A stretch of 64,000 nucleotides of DNA, from positions 248,001-312,000 of the forward strand of contig CAKSHJ010000001.1 of NCBI GenBank assembly GCA_934457095.1, in the 5' to 3' direction. Of the stretch, positions 7,914-17,142 are shown piece by piece; position 1 is the first letter of the stretch, and every line of letters begins with the position of its first letter. This stretch comes from an uncultured Eubacteriales bacterium. Lineage in GTDB: Bacteria > Bacillota > Clostridia > Oscillospirales > Acutalibacteraceae. Below the pieces are notes generated by a model. That model saw nothing but the letters and a program-made list of their open reading frames with translations, made no database searches and was not told where the DNA came from. Position numbers and translations under genes: made by a program.

Positions 7914-10376
7914 TCAAATCATATCGGGATTACCGTCCACAAACACAGCAACCCGTGCAAAAGCTTTTTCTTTGCCGCACGCAACCAGCAGCCGAGAGAG
8001 CATCTCTCTGAATTTTACATTATTTTTACATTTTATCAGCAATTGATAGCGATATTGATTGCTCACCTTTGCCACCATTGCCGGCGTGGGCCGCAGCGCG
8101 CGCAGCGGCAAATCAGGGTATTCCTGCGCCGCCAAATCACCAAGCATCTGTAAAAATACACAACCGGCCTGCGCGGTAATCTCCTCGCGCTCCCCCACAA
8201 AACCAATTACCACCAGGTCAGCAAAAGGCGGGTAAAGCATGGCCTTACGAAACGGCAATTCTCTATCATAAAAAGCCGCATAATCCTGTTTACAAGCCAG
8301 CGCAATTACAGGGTTTTCCGGGGTATACGTCTGTATAATCGCCCTACCGGCCTTACTCCCCCGCCCACAGCGCCCCACCACCTGAGTCAGCAAATCAAAG
8401 CCGCGTTCGTTGCTGCGAAAATCATCGCTATACAACACCTGGTCGGCAGAAAGCACCCCCACCAGCGTAACATTGGGAAAATCCAGCCCTTTGGCAACCA
8501 TCTGCGTCCCGATTATCATATCATATTCGCCGTTTGCAAAAGCCTTCATCCCGGTTTCATAGGCATGGCGACGCATAGTGGTATCTGCATCAAGCCGCAA
8601 AACGCGCGCCTTCGGAAACAACTCCTGCAACTGCTCCTGCGCGCGTTGAGTACCAACGCCCGTATAACGCACCTCAGGCTCGCCGCAACTTGGGCAAATT
8701 TGGGTAAACGGCGCCGAATACCCGCAATAATGGCACATCAAACGGCGATTGGCACTGTGATAGGTCAAAGAAATACTGCAACCGGGGCAGGTAACGACCT
8801 CCCTGCACGCCTTACACGAAACAAAAGTATGATATCCCCGGCGATTGAGCAGCAAAATCGACTGCTCATGTTTCTCCAAATTCTCATGCAAAGCCTGCTG
8901 CAATTCCGCACTCAGCGCCGTAGTATTCCCGCAAAGCGTCTGCTCATTCATATCGGCCACAATCACTTGCGGCAACTGCGCATTTCCATAACGGTTGGGT
9001 AAAATTTGCAGCGTATAGCGCCCGTTTTGCGCCATATAATAGCTCTCCAACGAGGGTGTAGCCGAAGCCAGCACCAACAACGCCTTATGGTAAGCGCAGC
9101 GAAACTTAGCCACCTCTCTGGCATGATAACGCGGCGAGGCCTCCGATTTATAGGTATATTCCTGCTCCTCGTCCATAATAATCAGGCCCAAATTCTCAAA
9201 AGGCGCAAACACCGCCGAGCGCGTACCCACAGCAATCCGGGCCTGTCCGTTTTTCACTCGTTTCCATTCATCCAGCCGCTGCCCCATAGAAAGCCCGCTG
9301 TGAAAAACCGCGACCGCATCGCCGTACCGTTTATGAAAACGCCCAAGCGTCTGCGGCGTCAGAGCAATCTCGGGCACCATCACAATCACGCCCTTTCCCT
9401 GCGCGTAAACCCGGTCAATCAGCTTCATAAACACCGGCGTTTTACCGCTGCCGGTCACGCCGTACAGCAACGAAACCGCACCTTTCCCCTCCATATATGC
9501 GCAATATAAGCCATCAAACGCGTCCTGCTGCTCCTGCGAAAGCACAATCGCCTCGGTTTCCCTCTGCTGCACCGCCGGTTGGTAGGGGTTGCGCAAAATT
9601 TCCACCGTTTCAAACTCCGCAATACCACGCCGCACCAAATTCTGCACCACAGCGGCTGTTACGCCGGTAAAATAGCACAATTCCTGCACCGAAGCACTGC
9701 CGATTTCGCGCAAAGTCTGAAAAACCTGCAATTGTTTTTCGGTTAATTTGGGCAAAGCCTGTCCACCCTGATACGGCGCGGTCAGGCGCACTATTTTTTG
9801 AGAGGCGTCGCCAATTTGCCGCACCGCCTGACCGGTTCGGGTCAGCCAGCCCTTTTTCACAAGCCGCTCAGGCAAACCGGAATCCGCAAGCAAATCGGGT
9901 TCTTTTTTCAAAGCCTGCAAATCCGCGCAGCCAACACGGTGCAAAAATGCCAGCAATCGGTATTCGGCCTCACTGCAATTTTGCGCCTGTTCTACTGGCA
10001 AAAGCGGACTGTAAACGGTTTTCATTTTCATATTCAGCCCGGCGGGCAGCAGCAATTTAACAGCCTCAAAAAGGGTGCAAAAATACCGCTCTTTAAGCCA
10101 CGTAACCATCTGCAGCATTTCGCCTGTAAGAACCGGCGTCCGGTCGGGCACCGCCGTCACCGACTTATATTTCGGGTCATGCTGAGCCTGAACCAACGCA
10201 AGAATCACACCCAAGCGCGGGCGGTTGCCAACACCAAACGGCACCGTCACCCGACAGCCGACTTTAGCGCACTCCAACAAATGCGGCGGCACAAGGTAAT
10301 CAAAGGCCTTATCAAACGGATAGGCGGTATGTTCCACGGCCACCTGCGCCACGGTTACGGTTTTACAACGCTGCAT
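7914..10376 (-). CDS. priA: Primosomal replication restart helicase
   Basis: An 820-residue 3'-5' helicase that restarts collapsed forks. An N-terminal DNA-binding part is followed by Walker A (GVTGSGKT), a DEEQ box instead of the usual DEEH, and the paired zinc-binding cysteines (CKACREVVTCPGC, CHYC, CPSC). The start at 10376 overlaps the rpoZ end by 14 bases. The upstream ribosome site is weak, so translation is probably coupled to rpoZ. Confidence 0.95.
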   Translation of the reverse strand: MQRCKTVTVAQVAVEHTAYPFDKAFDYLVPPHLLECAKVGCRVTVPFGVGNRPRLGVILALVQAQHDPKYKSVTAVPDRTPVLTGEMLQMVTWLKERYFCTLFEAVKLLLPAGLNMKMKTVYSPLLPVEQAQNCSEAEYRLLAFLHRVGCADLQALKKEPDLLADSGLPERLVKKGWLTRTGQAVRQIGDASQKIVRLTAPYQGGQALPKLTEKQLQVFQTLREIGSASVQELCYFTGVTAAVVQNLVRRGIAEFETVEILRNPYQPAVQQRETEAIVLSQEQQDAFDGLYCAYMEGKGAVSLLYGVTGSGKTPVFMKLIDRVYAQGKGVIVMVPEIALTPQTLGRFHKRYGDAVAVFHSGLSMGQRLDEWKRVKNGQARIAVGTRSAVFAPFENLGLIIMDEEQEYTYKSEASPRYHAREVAKFRCAYHKALLVLASATPSLESYYMAQNGRYTLQILPNRYGNAQLPQVIVADMNEQTLCGNTTALSAELQQALHENLEKHEQSILLLNRRGYHTFVSCKACREVVTCPGCSISLTYHSANRRLMCHYCGYSAPFTQICPSCGEPEVRYTGVGTQRAQEQLQELFPKARVLRLDADTTMRRHAYETGMKAFANGEYDMIIGTQMVAKGLDFPNVTLVGVLSADQVLYSDDFRSNERGFDLLTQVVGRCGRGSKAGRAIIQTYTPENPVIALACKQDYAAFYDRELPFRKAMLYPPFADLVVIGFVGEREEITAQAGCVFLQMLGDLAAQEYPDLPLRALRPTPAMVAKVSNQYRYQLLIKCKNNVKFREMLSRLLVACGKEKAFARVAVFVDGNPDMI

Positions 10377-10620
10377 GCTCGGCAGAAGCACCGCCCTGTA
10401 ATAGGTCCCGGTCAGTACAGGCACATTCCTCAGGCTCAACAATTTTAAACGCGCCCTCAATATATTCCTTCACCGCCAAATCCACAGGTTTTTCCAGCAA
10501 AATTTCGCCTTTTCTCTCAGCCTCAGCGGCAATTTCCCTGGCGCGTTTTGCAACGGCCACCACCAAAGAATAATAATTCACCTGCATATGGTCGCTCAAT
10601 CGAATATTCGGTTTGATCAT
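10363..10620 (-). CDS. rpoZ: RNA polymerase omega subunit
   Basis: An 85-residue small RNA polymerase subunit that helps fold and hold beta-prime. The family core YYSLVVAVAKRAREIA is near residues 16-31, followed by EKPVDLAVKEYIEG. The C-terminal 25 residues, including ECACTD, are not conserved in the family as I know it. Its position between gmk and priA is the standard Firmicutes arrangement. Confidence 0.92.
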   Translation of the reverse strand: MIKPNIRLSDHMQVNYYSLVVAVAKRAREIAAEAERKGEILLEKPVDLAVKEYIEGAFKIVEPEECACTDRDLLQGGASAEHAAL

Positions 10621-10638
10621 AATTTCGGTCCCCTTTTT

Positions 10639-11226
10639 CTATTTTGAAATATTACAGGAAAGCTTTAATTTTTCCTCTTTCATAATCTGCTGAATCCGCG
10701 CCACAGTATGCTCCACGGTATCATTGACAATCACATAATCATAATCCCGGGCAGCGCGCATTTCCTCTTTTGCTGCGTGCAAACGCTTCCCAATCGTAAC
10801 CTCATCCTCGGTATTCCGGCAGCGCAACCGCCTTTCCAGCTCCTCCACCGAGGGCGGCTGCACAAAAATACTAATGCAATCCGGGCACTTTTCCTTCAAC
10901 TGCTTAGCCCCCTGCACCTCTATCTCCAGCGCCACGTCTTTCCCCTGCGCCAGCCACCGTGCAATAGGCTCTGCGGGCGTACCGTAATACTTATCGCAAT
11001 ATTTGGCATATTCCAGCATCTGCCCATTTGCAATACACCGCTCAAACTCCTCGTTTGACAAAAAAAAGTAATGCACCCCATGCCGCTCCCCGTCTCTGGG
11101 CAAGCGCGTCGTTGCAGAAACCGACAACTGCATATCCGGCTCCGCGCCAAGCAATTGTTTCAGCACCGTCCCCTTCCCCGCGCCCGAAGGCCCGGAAAAA
11201 ACCAACAGCAACCCCTTCTTATCCAT
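10639..11226 (-). CDS. gmk: Guanylate kinase
   Basis: A 195-residue enzyme that converts GMP to GDP. The P-loop GPSGAGKGT, the GMP-binding TTRLPRDGE and the following GVHYFF are visible. Two in-frame ATG codons are possible (11232 and 11226). GAGGAG upstream is better spaced (10 bases) for 11226, which also gives the family-like MDKKGLLLVFSGP start. It overlaps the end of remA by 8 bases. Confidence 0.96.
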   Translation of the reverse strand: MDKKGLLLVFSGPSGAGKGTVLKQLLGAEPDMQLSVSATTRLPRDGERHGVHYFFLSNEEFERCIANGQMLEYAKYCDKYYGTPAEPIARWLAQGKDVALEIEVQGAKQLKEKCPDCISIFVQPPSVEELERRLRCRNTEDEVTIGKRLHAAKEEMRAARDYDYVIVNDTVEHTVARIQQIMKEEKLKLSCNISK

Positions 11227-11497
11227 GGTCATTCAACTCCTCGTCGGGAACAGTTTCCTCCAAGCGGTTCTGAAAGCGGTTTGCAACCGTCTCCGGCTGT
11301 ACCGCAGAGAGAATCACATGACCGCTGTCGGTAACCAAAACCGCGCGGGTCCGCCTGCCATAAGTAGCGTCTATCAAAGAGCCGCGTTCCTTAGCGTCCT
11401 GCACAATGCGCTTAATGGGTGCCGACTCCGGACTCACAATGGCAATCAAGCGGCTTGCCGAGACCATATTGCCAAAGCCAATATTAATAAGCTTCAT
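11219..11497 (-). CDS. remA: RemA-family DNA-binding regulator (DUF370)
   Basis: A 92-residue protein of the RemA/DUF370 family; in Bacillus subtilis RemA activates biofilm matrix and osmoprotection genes. Family features are MKLINIGFGNMVSASRLIAI and RRTRAVLVTDSGHV. The start at 11497 has GGGGGA upstream. It is the first gene of the operon and directly precedes gmk, a conserved Firmicutes pairing. The C-terminal tail after RFQNRL is less conserved. Confidence 0.92.
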   Translation of the reverse strand: MKLINIGFGNMVSASRLIAIVSPESAPIKRIVQDAKERGSLIDATYGRRTRAVLVTDSGHVILSAVQPETVANRFQNRLEETVPDEELNDHG

Positions 11498-11544
11498 AAT
11501 TCGAGATTCCCCCTGCCTAACAAACAAGCTATCCGCATAAAGCT

Positions 11545-11573
11545 ATTTTAACATTTCCGGCGTATAATTGCAA
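11545..11573 (-). promoter_or_regulatory. Sigma-A-type promoter of remA operon
   Basis: On the minus strand TTGCAA and TAAAAT are spaced by exactly 17 bases, about 50 bases before the remA start. It is the only clear promoter for the following 12-gene run. Confidence 0.75.
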
Positions 11574-11595
11574 CCACAAGTCCATTCAGCCGCAC

Positions 11596-11634
11596 AAAAA
11601 AAGACCAAAAGGAGCAAATCTCCCGGTCTTTTGG
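11596..11634 (-). terminator. Rho-independent terminator after rluB
   Basis: On the minus strand AAAGACC and GGAG pair with CTCC and GGTCTTT (small internal bulge), ending in a run of seven T. It separates the rluB operon from the remA operon. Confidence 0.8.
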
Positions 11635-11637
11635 CCT

Positions 11638-12366
11638 CTACCGCCGGCTTTTTGCGGCATTGTTCAATTTTTGAACCTCCTCGGCCGTCAAGCAACGGTA
11701 CTGTCCGGGCTGCAGCATCCCCAGCTTCACCGGCCCGCACGCCACGCGTTTCAAACGGGCAACCTGCAACCCCAACTGCCGGCACATATTGCGAATCTGC
11801 CGGTTCCTCCCCTCAAACAGCACCATCTCCAGCACCACGCGCCCGGGCTGCTGCGTCACCACATTCACCTGTGCGGGCGCAGTTTTTCTGCCGTCTACCA
11901 TCATGCCCACGGTCATTTGAGTAATCTGCTCCTCCGTAATCGCAGGCCTTACGGTAACGCGGTATGTTTTGGCAATATGCATAGAAGGGTGGGTCATCGC
12001 GTTAGCAAAATCGCCGTCATTGGTCAGCAGCAGCATCCCCTCAGACTCCCTGTCGAGTCTGCCGACCGGGTAAACGCGTTCGGGGATCTGAGCAATCAGC
12101 TCAGCCACACACTTGCGCCCGCGTTCGTCGCTCAAGGTGGTAATATACCCGCGCGGCTTATGCAGCATATAATACACGCTATGTTCCCTTGCTCCAACCG
12201 GCTCATTATCCACGGTAATCTTATCTTTTTTGGGGTCGGCCTGCTCACCGATCGCCGCAACAATTCCATTCACGCGCACTCTCCCCTGCGCAATCAATTC
12301 CTCGGCCTTCCTGCGCGAGGCGACCCCACAATCCGAAAGTATTTTCTGCAACCTGACTCTTGGCAT
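11638..12366 (-). CDS. rluB: Ribosomal large-subunit pseudouridine synthase B
   Basis: A 242-residue pseudouridine synthase of the RsuA/RluB group acting on 23S rRNA. An N-terminal S4 domain (VRLQKILSDCGVASRRKAEELI) precedes the catalytic GRLDRESEGMLLLTNDG. AGGGGA lies upstream of the ATG at 12366. It is last in the scpAB operon, the usual Firmicutes place for this gene. Confidence 0.93.
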   Translation of the reverse strand: MPRVRLQKILSDCGVASRRKAEELIAQGRVRVNGIVAAIGEQADPKKDKITVDNEPVGAREHSVYYMLHKPRGYITTLSDERGRKCVAELIAQIPERVYPVGRLDRESEGMLLLTNDGDFANAMTHPSMHIAKTYRVTVRPAITEEQITQMTVGMMVDGRKTAPAQVNVVTQQPGRVVLEMVLFEGRNRQIRNMCRQLGLQVARLKRVACGPVKLGMLQPGQYRCLTAEEVQKLNNAAKSRR

Positions 12367-12389
12367 AATTTTTGTCCCCTATTTCTTTC

Positions 12390-13526
12390 CTATCCGAATA
12401 AATTCCGAAAAAAATCCCCGATTTTCCAAAAAAAACCACGTTCCTGCACCTGGGGCAGCGCACCCTGAGCGGCAACCAGCGGCACCCAAGCAATTTCCCT
12501 GCCATCCAACCGGTACGAAATTTTCCCAATTTGCGCGCCCTGTTCAAAAGGCGCATACACAAAGCCGGGCAACAGCACCAGCCGCTTAACGCGGTCCTTA
12601 TCGGCCGCGGCAACGGTAACCGAACCCTCATCGCTGCCAACCGCCTCCACCTGCCCAACGGCACCGCCAACAACCTCCACGGTAAAGTGCGTACCGCTCT
12701 CGTTCAAGGAAACCGCAGCCAATTGCGAAAAACCGTAATCAAGCATTTTGGCATGGTCATCCCAATCGTCCGGAGCATTCAAAGTCACCGCCACCAAGCG
12801 AACGCCGTCGCGCTCAGCAGCAGAAACCAAACAACGCCCGGCCTTTTTGGTAAAGCCGGTTTTCACGCCAATGCACCCTGCATACATCTTCAGCAACCGA
12901 TTGTGATTGGAATAAGTCTGGGTATGCGGCGGGCTTACAAATTCGGCGGTACACTGCGTTTTCGAACAAATCTCCAAAAACGCCGCATTCTGAATAGCAG
13001 CAGCGCCCAATTTTGCCATATCCAGCGCGGTAGAATAATGCTCCTGCGCGTCCAAGCCCGAGGCCGTCACAAAATTGGTATGCTCCATACCAATTTCCTT
13101 AGCTCTTTCATTCATCAGCACAGCAAAATCCTGCTCGCTGCCGCCTATGGCAACAGCCGCAGCAAAAGCGGCGTCATTGCCCGAAACAGTCAGCATCCCC
13201 ACCGCCAAATCGCGCAAAGAGAGCCGGTCCCCCTCCGTCAAATACATCGAGGAGCCCTCCACCGCGGCCACCTGAGCGCTCACCGTAACAATCTGATTGT
13301 CTTTTTCCGCAGCCTCCAAAGTTAAAAGCGCGGTCATAATTTTCGTGGTGCTGGCCATCGCCTGCTCATGCTCCGCATTTTTGGCATACAAAATTTGCCC
13401 GCTGTCCGCGTCAATCACCGCCGCCGCCTGCGCCGAAACCGAAATCGGCTCCTCCCGCGCAAAAACGGGCTGCATCGCGGCAACAAACAGCAAAACCATA
13501 CACAAACTCAAACATTTTTTGAACAA
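12390..13526 (-). CDS. D-alanyl-D-alanine carboxypeptidase (DacF/PBP5 type)
   Basis: A secreted or membrane-anchored penicillin-binding protein that trims the terminal D-Ala from wall peptides. A signal peptide (LLFVAAMQPVFA) precedes the three active-site motifs STTK, SGN and KTG. The TTG at 13526 is preferred over an earlier TTG at 13571 because AGGTGG sits 6 bases before it and the signal peptide then begins normally (MFKKCLSLC); this gives 378 residues. There is a second paralog at 23353-24498. The operon context with gerW suggests a link to cell-cycle or spore wall work, but that is inference. Confidence 0.9.
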   Translation of the reverse strand: MFKKCLSLCMVLLFVAAMQPVFAREEPISVSAQAAAVIDADSGQILYAKNAEHEQAMASTTKIMTALLTLEAAEKDNQIVTVSAQVAAVEGSSMYLTEGDRLSLRDLAVGMLTVSGNDAAFAAAVAIGGSEQDFAVLMNERAKEIGMEHTNFVTASGLDAQEHYSTALDMAKLGAAAIQNAAFLEICSKTQCTAEFVSPPHTQTYSNHNRLLKMYAGCIGVKTGFTKKAGRCLVSAAERDGVRLVAVTLNAPDDWDDHAKMLDYGFSQLAAVSLNESGTHFTVEVVGGAVGQVEAVGSDEGSVTVAAADKDRVKRLVLLPGFVYAPFEQGAQIGKISYRLDGREIAWVPLVAAQGALPQVQERGFFWKIGDFFRNLFG

Positions 13527-13592
13527 AGAAAACCACCTGCCAATAGCATAACTATATGCAAGCGGTTCCAAAATATGTGCAAAAAGAAAACC

Positions 13593-14027
13593 CTATTCCT
13601 GTTTATCCTTTTGCTTTTCCAATTCCTTAGCGGCCTTTTTCTCGGCACGCTGCTCCTTTTTCTTGCTAAACGCGCCGGAGATTTTATCCACCACATCGGG
13701 CACCATCTGAATAATGCGGTCTGCCGAACCGCCGAAAGGCTCCACCTGAATCAACTTCGCATCGCCCTTGGCAACAGACAAAAACGCAATGGGAGTAATG
13801 GTGATCCCGGCGCCCGCGCCGCCGCCGAAAAGCTCCTTACCGGGCTGAGACTTGGCCGGAATATCCGAGCCGCCGGAAGCAAAACCGTAACTCACCTTCG
13901 AAACAGGAATCACCGTAGTCCCATCGGGCGTCGTAATCGGCTTACCGATGACCGAATCGACATCGACCATCTCCTTAATTTTCTCCATGGTAATGCCAAG
14001 CATACCGTCAATTGGGTGATTTTCCAT
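13593..14027 (-). CDS. ytfJ: GerW/YtfJ-family spore protein
   Basis: A 144-residue protein of the GerW (YtfJ) family, known in Bacillus as a sporulation protein needed for normal germination. The core has VIGKPITTPDGTTVIPVSKV, a glycine-rich FGGGAGAGITITPIAFL and a basic coiled C-terminus (KKKEQRAEKKAAKELEKQK). The start at 14027 follows GAAGGAG. It overlaps the DUF2953 gene by 20 bases; DUF2953 and YtfJ genes are often neighbours after scpB. Confidence 0.9.
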   Translation of the reverse strand: MENHPIDGMLGITMEKIKEMVDVDSVIGKPITTPDGTTVIPVSKVSYGFASGGSDIPAKSQPGKELFGGGAGAGITITPIAFLSVAKGDAKLIQVEPFGGSADRIIQMVPDVVDKISGAFSKKKEQRAEKKAAKELEKQKDKQE

Positions 14028-14664
14028 AATCCATACGCTCCTTCTTGTGATTGATTTTCGGCTCATCGCCTACATAATTGCGATACGTTTTGACCAGCCG
14101 AACCAGCGCGCCGACCCCCGCCGTAAGCAAAAAAACAGGCTGCAAACCCGCCTTCAAGCGAAAATCGGCTTTTGTTTTTATATCATCAAAGTCTGCGGTA
14201 ACGCAAACATGAGATTGCTTACAATGGCACACGGTTGTAAAAATACTCACCGCCGGGTATACCGCAGCGCACACCTGACCGTAAGTCACGGCAGTTTTAG
14301 CCGCGTCCTCATTGGCAACGGCCAGCAAAAGCGAAAACCGATACACCCGCAAATGCGAAAACAATTTTTTCCCGGTACTGCCGGCAATCCGAGCAAGCTC
14401 TTTGAAAAACCCCAGCAATCCGGAAAGCCCGCTGCGCTTTAGTATGCCCCTGATTTTAGAAAATTTACCTGTTTTCTCCGGCGATTTCGATTTTTCTTTT
14501 TTGGCCTTGGGCTTCTTTTTCTGAGAAAACACGGTAATCGGAATCCCAAGCACCCTAAGTTTCACCACAAAACAGCCGGCAAACCGCATGTCCACAATCA
14601 CCGGGCAAAACAGCAGCGCCGCCAGCAAAAGCCCCACGCCGCCTGTCGCCAAAAGCGCGATCAT
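14008..14664 (-). CDS. DUF2953 family protein
   Basis: A 218-residue protein with an N-terminal membrane segment (LLATGGVGLLLAALLFCPVIV), a lysine-rich stretch (QKKKPKAKKEKSKSPEK) and a C-terminal part typical of DUF2953. No biochemical role is established. The conserved scpB-DUF2953-ytfJ order points to a sporulation link. Confidence 0.8.
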   Translation of the reverse strand: MIALLATGGVGLLLAALLFCPVIVDMRFAGCFVVKLRVLGIPITVFSQKKKPKAKKEKSKSPEKTGKFSKIRGILKRSGLSGLLGFFKELARIAGSTGKKLFSHLRVYRFSLLLAVANEDAAKTAVTYGQVCAAVYPAVSIFTTVCHCKQSHVCVTADFDDIKTKADFRLKAGLQPVFLLTAGVGALVRLVKTYRNYVGDEPKINHKKERMDYGKSPN

Positions 14665-14696
14665 CCACGCCGCCCCCTTTCCCGCACATCAGCCGG

Positions 14697-15263
14697 CTAC
14701 ACCGTCTGCAATTTCAACTGCTCATTTTCATTGGCGTCAGGCTCATCCCCGTCGTCCTTAGGTATTTCCGGCAACTCCTCCAGCGAAGAAAGCCCCATGC
14801 ACCGCAAAAAATTCTGCGTAGTCCCATACAGCAAAGGTCTGCCGGGCAATTCCAGCCTACCGCGCTCCTCCACCAGCCCCTTCACCAGCAGCCCATTGAG
14901 CACGCCGCTGCTATCCACGCCGCGCACCTGCTCCAAAAAGGCCTTGGTCACCGGCTGATGATACGCCACGATGGCCAACGTTTCCATTGCCGCGGAAGAA
15001 AGCGGCGCATTATTTTTCAATTCCAGCGCCAAACGCACCTGCGTTTCAAACTCAGGCCTTGTACACATCTGGTAGCAATCGTTCACCCGCACCATCTGCA
15101 GCCCCTTATGCGCCCGGTTAAACGCGAGCATCACCTCATCGGCAGCCAACTCCGCCCGGTCGGGAGGCAACCGCAGCGCCTGGGCCAATTTCTCCAGCGA
15201 AATCGGCTCACCGCTGGCAAAAACAACGGCCTCTATCGCGCCCTGCCATTCCTGTGTTTCCAA
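14697..15263 (-). CDS. scpB: Segregation and condensation protein B
   Basis: A 188-residue kleisin-associated winged-helix protein that works with ScpA and SMC in chromosome condensation. It shows AIEAVVFASGEPISLEKLA, ETLAIVAYHQPVTKAFLEQVRGVDSSGVL and the following LLYGTTQNFL. It starts inside scpA (31-base overlap). Confidence 0.96.
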   Translation of the reverse strand: METQEWQGAIEAVVFASGEPISLEKLAQALRLPPDRAELAADEVMLAFNRAHKGLQMVRVNDCYQMCTRPEFETQVRLALELKNNAPLSSAAMETLAIVAYHQPVTKAFLEQVRGVDSSGVLNGLLVKGLVEERGRLELPGRPLLYGTTQNFLRCMGLSSLEELPEIPKDDGDEPDANENEQLKLQTV

Positions 15264-15973
15264 ATACGCTCACCACCCTCCGCCAACACCAGCTTCGAAT
15301 CCTCATTTTCGCCCTCCACCAAAACGCGCCTGCCCTTAACCAACTCCAACACAGCCAAAAAAGTGGCCACCATCTGCGAGCGGCTCTGCGCCTTTACAAA
15401 CATTTGTTTAAAAGCAATTTTATCACCCTTCCACAAGCAGCGCAGCACATGTATCATCCGCGAGGCCACCGAAACAGGAGGCGATGCAACGATCGCAGAA
15501 AAAGCCTCCACAGGCGGCGGCAAAAAACGCTTCCCCTTGCCCACGGCATTCCGGTACGCCCTAACCAACTGGCGCGGCTCACAGCTGCCGCAATAGGTCA
15601 AATCGCGCTCAACCGGCGCCGGCCGCCGCACAAAAGAGCCGGTCTGCAACCGCTGCGCCAGCGCCTGCGCCATCAGCTTACACTGCCGGTAATCCAGCAG
15701 CTGCGCCACCAACTCGTCCTGCAGCTCCTCCAGTTCCTCGTGCTTTGGCAACAGAGAAATCGTTTTCATATACACCAGCCGCGCAGCCATGGTTAAAAAC
15801 TCGCTGTTCAGTTCCATATCCTGCCGCTGCAATTCCTCCACATGCGCCATATACTGCTCCAACACCTGCGCAATCGAAATATCACAAATCTCCAACTTAT
15901 GCTTAGTCAACAAAAACAGCAGCAAATCCAGCGGCCCCTCAAACGCGGGCAATTTATAGGATAGTTTTTCCAT
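15233..15973 (-). CDS. scpA: Segregation and condensation protein A
   Basis: A 246-residue kleisin of the SMC-ScpAB condensin. The N-terminal FEGPLDLLLFLLTKHKLEI and the following AARLVYMKTISLLP are diagnostic. Two adjacent ATG codons (15976, 15973) are possible; the second is slightly better spaced from GGTG. A perfect parS site lies about 1.2 kb away, where ParB would recruit SMC-ScpAB (known biology, not shown here). Confidence 0.95.
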   Translation of the reverse strand: MEKLSYKLPAFEGPLDLLLFLLTKHKLEICDISIAQVLEQYMAHVEELQRQDMELNSEFLTMAARLVYMKTISLLPKHEELEELQDELVAQLLDYRQCKLMAQALAQRLQTGSFVRRPAPVERDLTYCGSCEPRQLVRAYRNAVGKGKRFLPPPVEAFSAIVASPPVSVASRMIHVLRCLWKGDKIAFKQMFVKAQSRSQMVATFLAVLELVKGRRVLVEGENEDSKLVLAEGGERIWKHRNGRAR

Positions 15974-15985
15974 CATCTCACCAAA

Positions 15986-16684
15986 TTATAACACACCGGC
16001 CAACACAAACGGCAATTTTGCCAACCAAATAATACCGTTGGCGCAAACGCTCTGCACATAACTAAGCGGCCCGCTCAAAACGCCGGTAAACATCATGGCA
16101 TACAGCACAATCACAAACACCCCTTGGTGGCGGTAAAACTGCTGCTGCAACCTCCCGGGCAAAAACGAGGCCAAAATTTTCGAGCCATCCAGCGGCGGCA
16201 CCGGAATCAAATTAAACACCGCCAACGAAATATTAATCGCCACAAAAGTCCAAAGCAGCTCCATAGCAAAATTGCTGCCGGAAACCGAAAACCCGCTCCC
16301 CACAAACACAGCAACATAAACAAACGCACCCACCAACGCCGCCAAAAAATTAGACGCAGGCCCGGCAGCAGCGGTCACAGCCATGCCCACTCTCGGGCGC
16401 TTAAAATTGTTAGGGTTCACCGGCACAGGCTTGGCCCAACCAAAACCGAGCAGCAAAATCAACACCGCGCCCCAAGGGTCAATGCTCACCAGCGGATTAA
16501 ACGTCAGTCTGCCGGCATTTTTGGCGGTCGGGTCACCAAATTTATAAGCCACCCAACCGTGCGCAAGCTCATGCAGCGGCAAAATCACAAACAAAATAAT
16601 CGCCACGGCAAGCACCTGCGCAAAAATGACCATCACTTTGTCAGAGGGACTGAGCGATTGATTAAACAACTGTCTCAAAATCAA
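15986..16684 (-). CDS. Site-2-protease-family membrane metalloprotease (M50, YwhC-like)
   Basis: A 232-residue polytopic membrane protease. The zinc motif HELAHGW is near residue 39 and the second motif NLIPVPPLDGSK near residues 160-170. The start is TTG at 16684 with AAAGGAG 11 bases upstream. It is a short form without PDZ domains, distinct from RseP/SpoIVFB. It is first in the scpAB operon, as is common in Clostridia. Confidence 0.9.
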   Translation of the reverse strand: MILRQLFNQSLSPSDKVMVIFAQVLAVAIILFVILPLHELAHGWVAYKFGDPTAKNAGRLTFNPLVSIDPWGAVLILLLGFGWAKPVPVNPNNFKRPRVGMAVTAAAGPASNFLAALVGAFVYVAVFVGSGFSVSGSNFAMELLWTFVAINISLAVFNLIPVPPLDGSKILASFLPGRLQQQFYRHQGVFVIVLYAMMFTGVLSGPLSYVQSVCANGIIWLAKLPFVLAGVL

Positions 16685-16712
16685 AACGGCACACGCTCCT
16701 TTATAACATAAA

Positions 16713-16741
16713 ATTATACTATATTACGCAAAAAAATACAA
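16713..16741 (-). promoter_or_regulatory. Sigma-A-type promoter of the M50-scpAB operon
   Basis: Minus strand TTGTAT and TATAAT separated by 17 bases, 29 bases before the TTG start of the protease gene. Confidence 0.7.
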
Positions 16742-16813
16742 GCCCACATTGCCGCAAGACAGGCAAGAAAGGCAAAAAATTGCGCCAACGCAAAAGAAAC
16801 TTGAGAAAAACAC

Positions 16814-16842
16814 TTGCAATCTGCGCAAAAATTTGATAAAAT
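16814..16842 (+). promoter_or_regulatory. Sigma-A-type promoter of rpmB
   Basis: TTGCAA and TAAAAT separated by exactly 17 bases, about 47 bases before the rpmB start codon. Confidence 0.75.
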
Positions 16843-16889
16843 ACGAATGTTGTAATGAAGAAAGACCCTTGCAAAGGAGGTGCAGATAG

Positions 16890-17078
16890 ATGGCAAAATG
16901 TGAAGTTTGCGGCAAAAACGTCGCTTTCGGCATCAAAATATCCCACTCTCACCGGCGTTCCAACCGAACCTGGAAGCCCAACATCAAGCGCGTCAGAGCA
17001 GTGGTAAACGGTTCGCACAAGCGTATATACGCCTGCACCCGTTGTCTGCGTTCGGGCAAAGTAACCCGTGCAGTTTAA
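16890..17078 (+). CDS. rpmB: 50S ribosomal protein L28
   Basis: A 62-residue ribosomal protein. MAKCEVCGKNVAFG, SHSHRRSNRTWKPNI and the C-terminal CTRCLRSGKVTRA are typical, with two CxxC pairs expected of the zinc-binding form. AAAGGAGG precedes the ATG. It is a single-gene unit with its own promoter and terminator on the strand opposite to its neighbours. Confidence 0.98.
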   Translation: MAKCEVCGKNVAFGIKISHSHRRSNRTWKPNIKRVRAVVNGSHKRIYACTRCLRSGKVTRAV

Positions 17079-17095
17079 CATTTCAGCCAAAAAAA

Positions 17096-17120
17096 GGAAG
17101 CCTGCGGGCTTCTTTTTTTA
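17096..17120 (+). terminator. Rho-independent terminator of rpmB
   Basis: GAAGCC and GGCTTC form a tight stem with a TGCG loop, followed by eight T. Confidence 0.9.
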
Positions 17121-17142
17121 TGCAATTTTGCCCAAAATAACA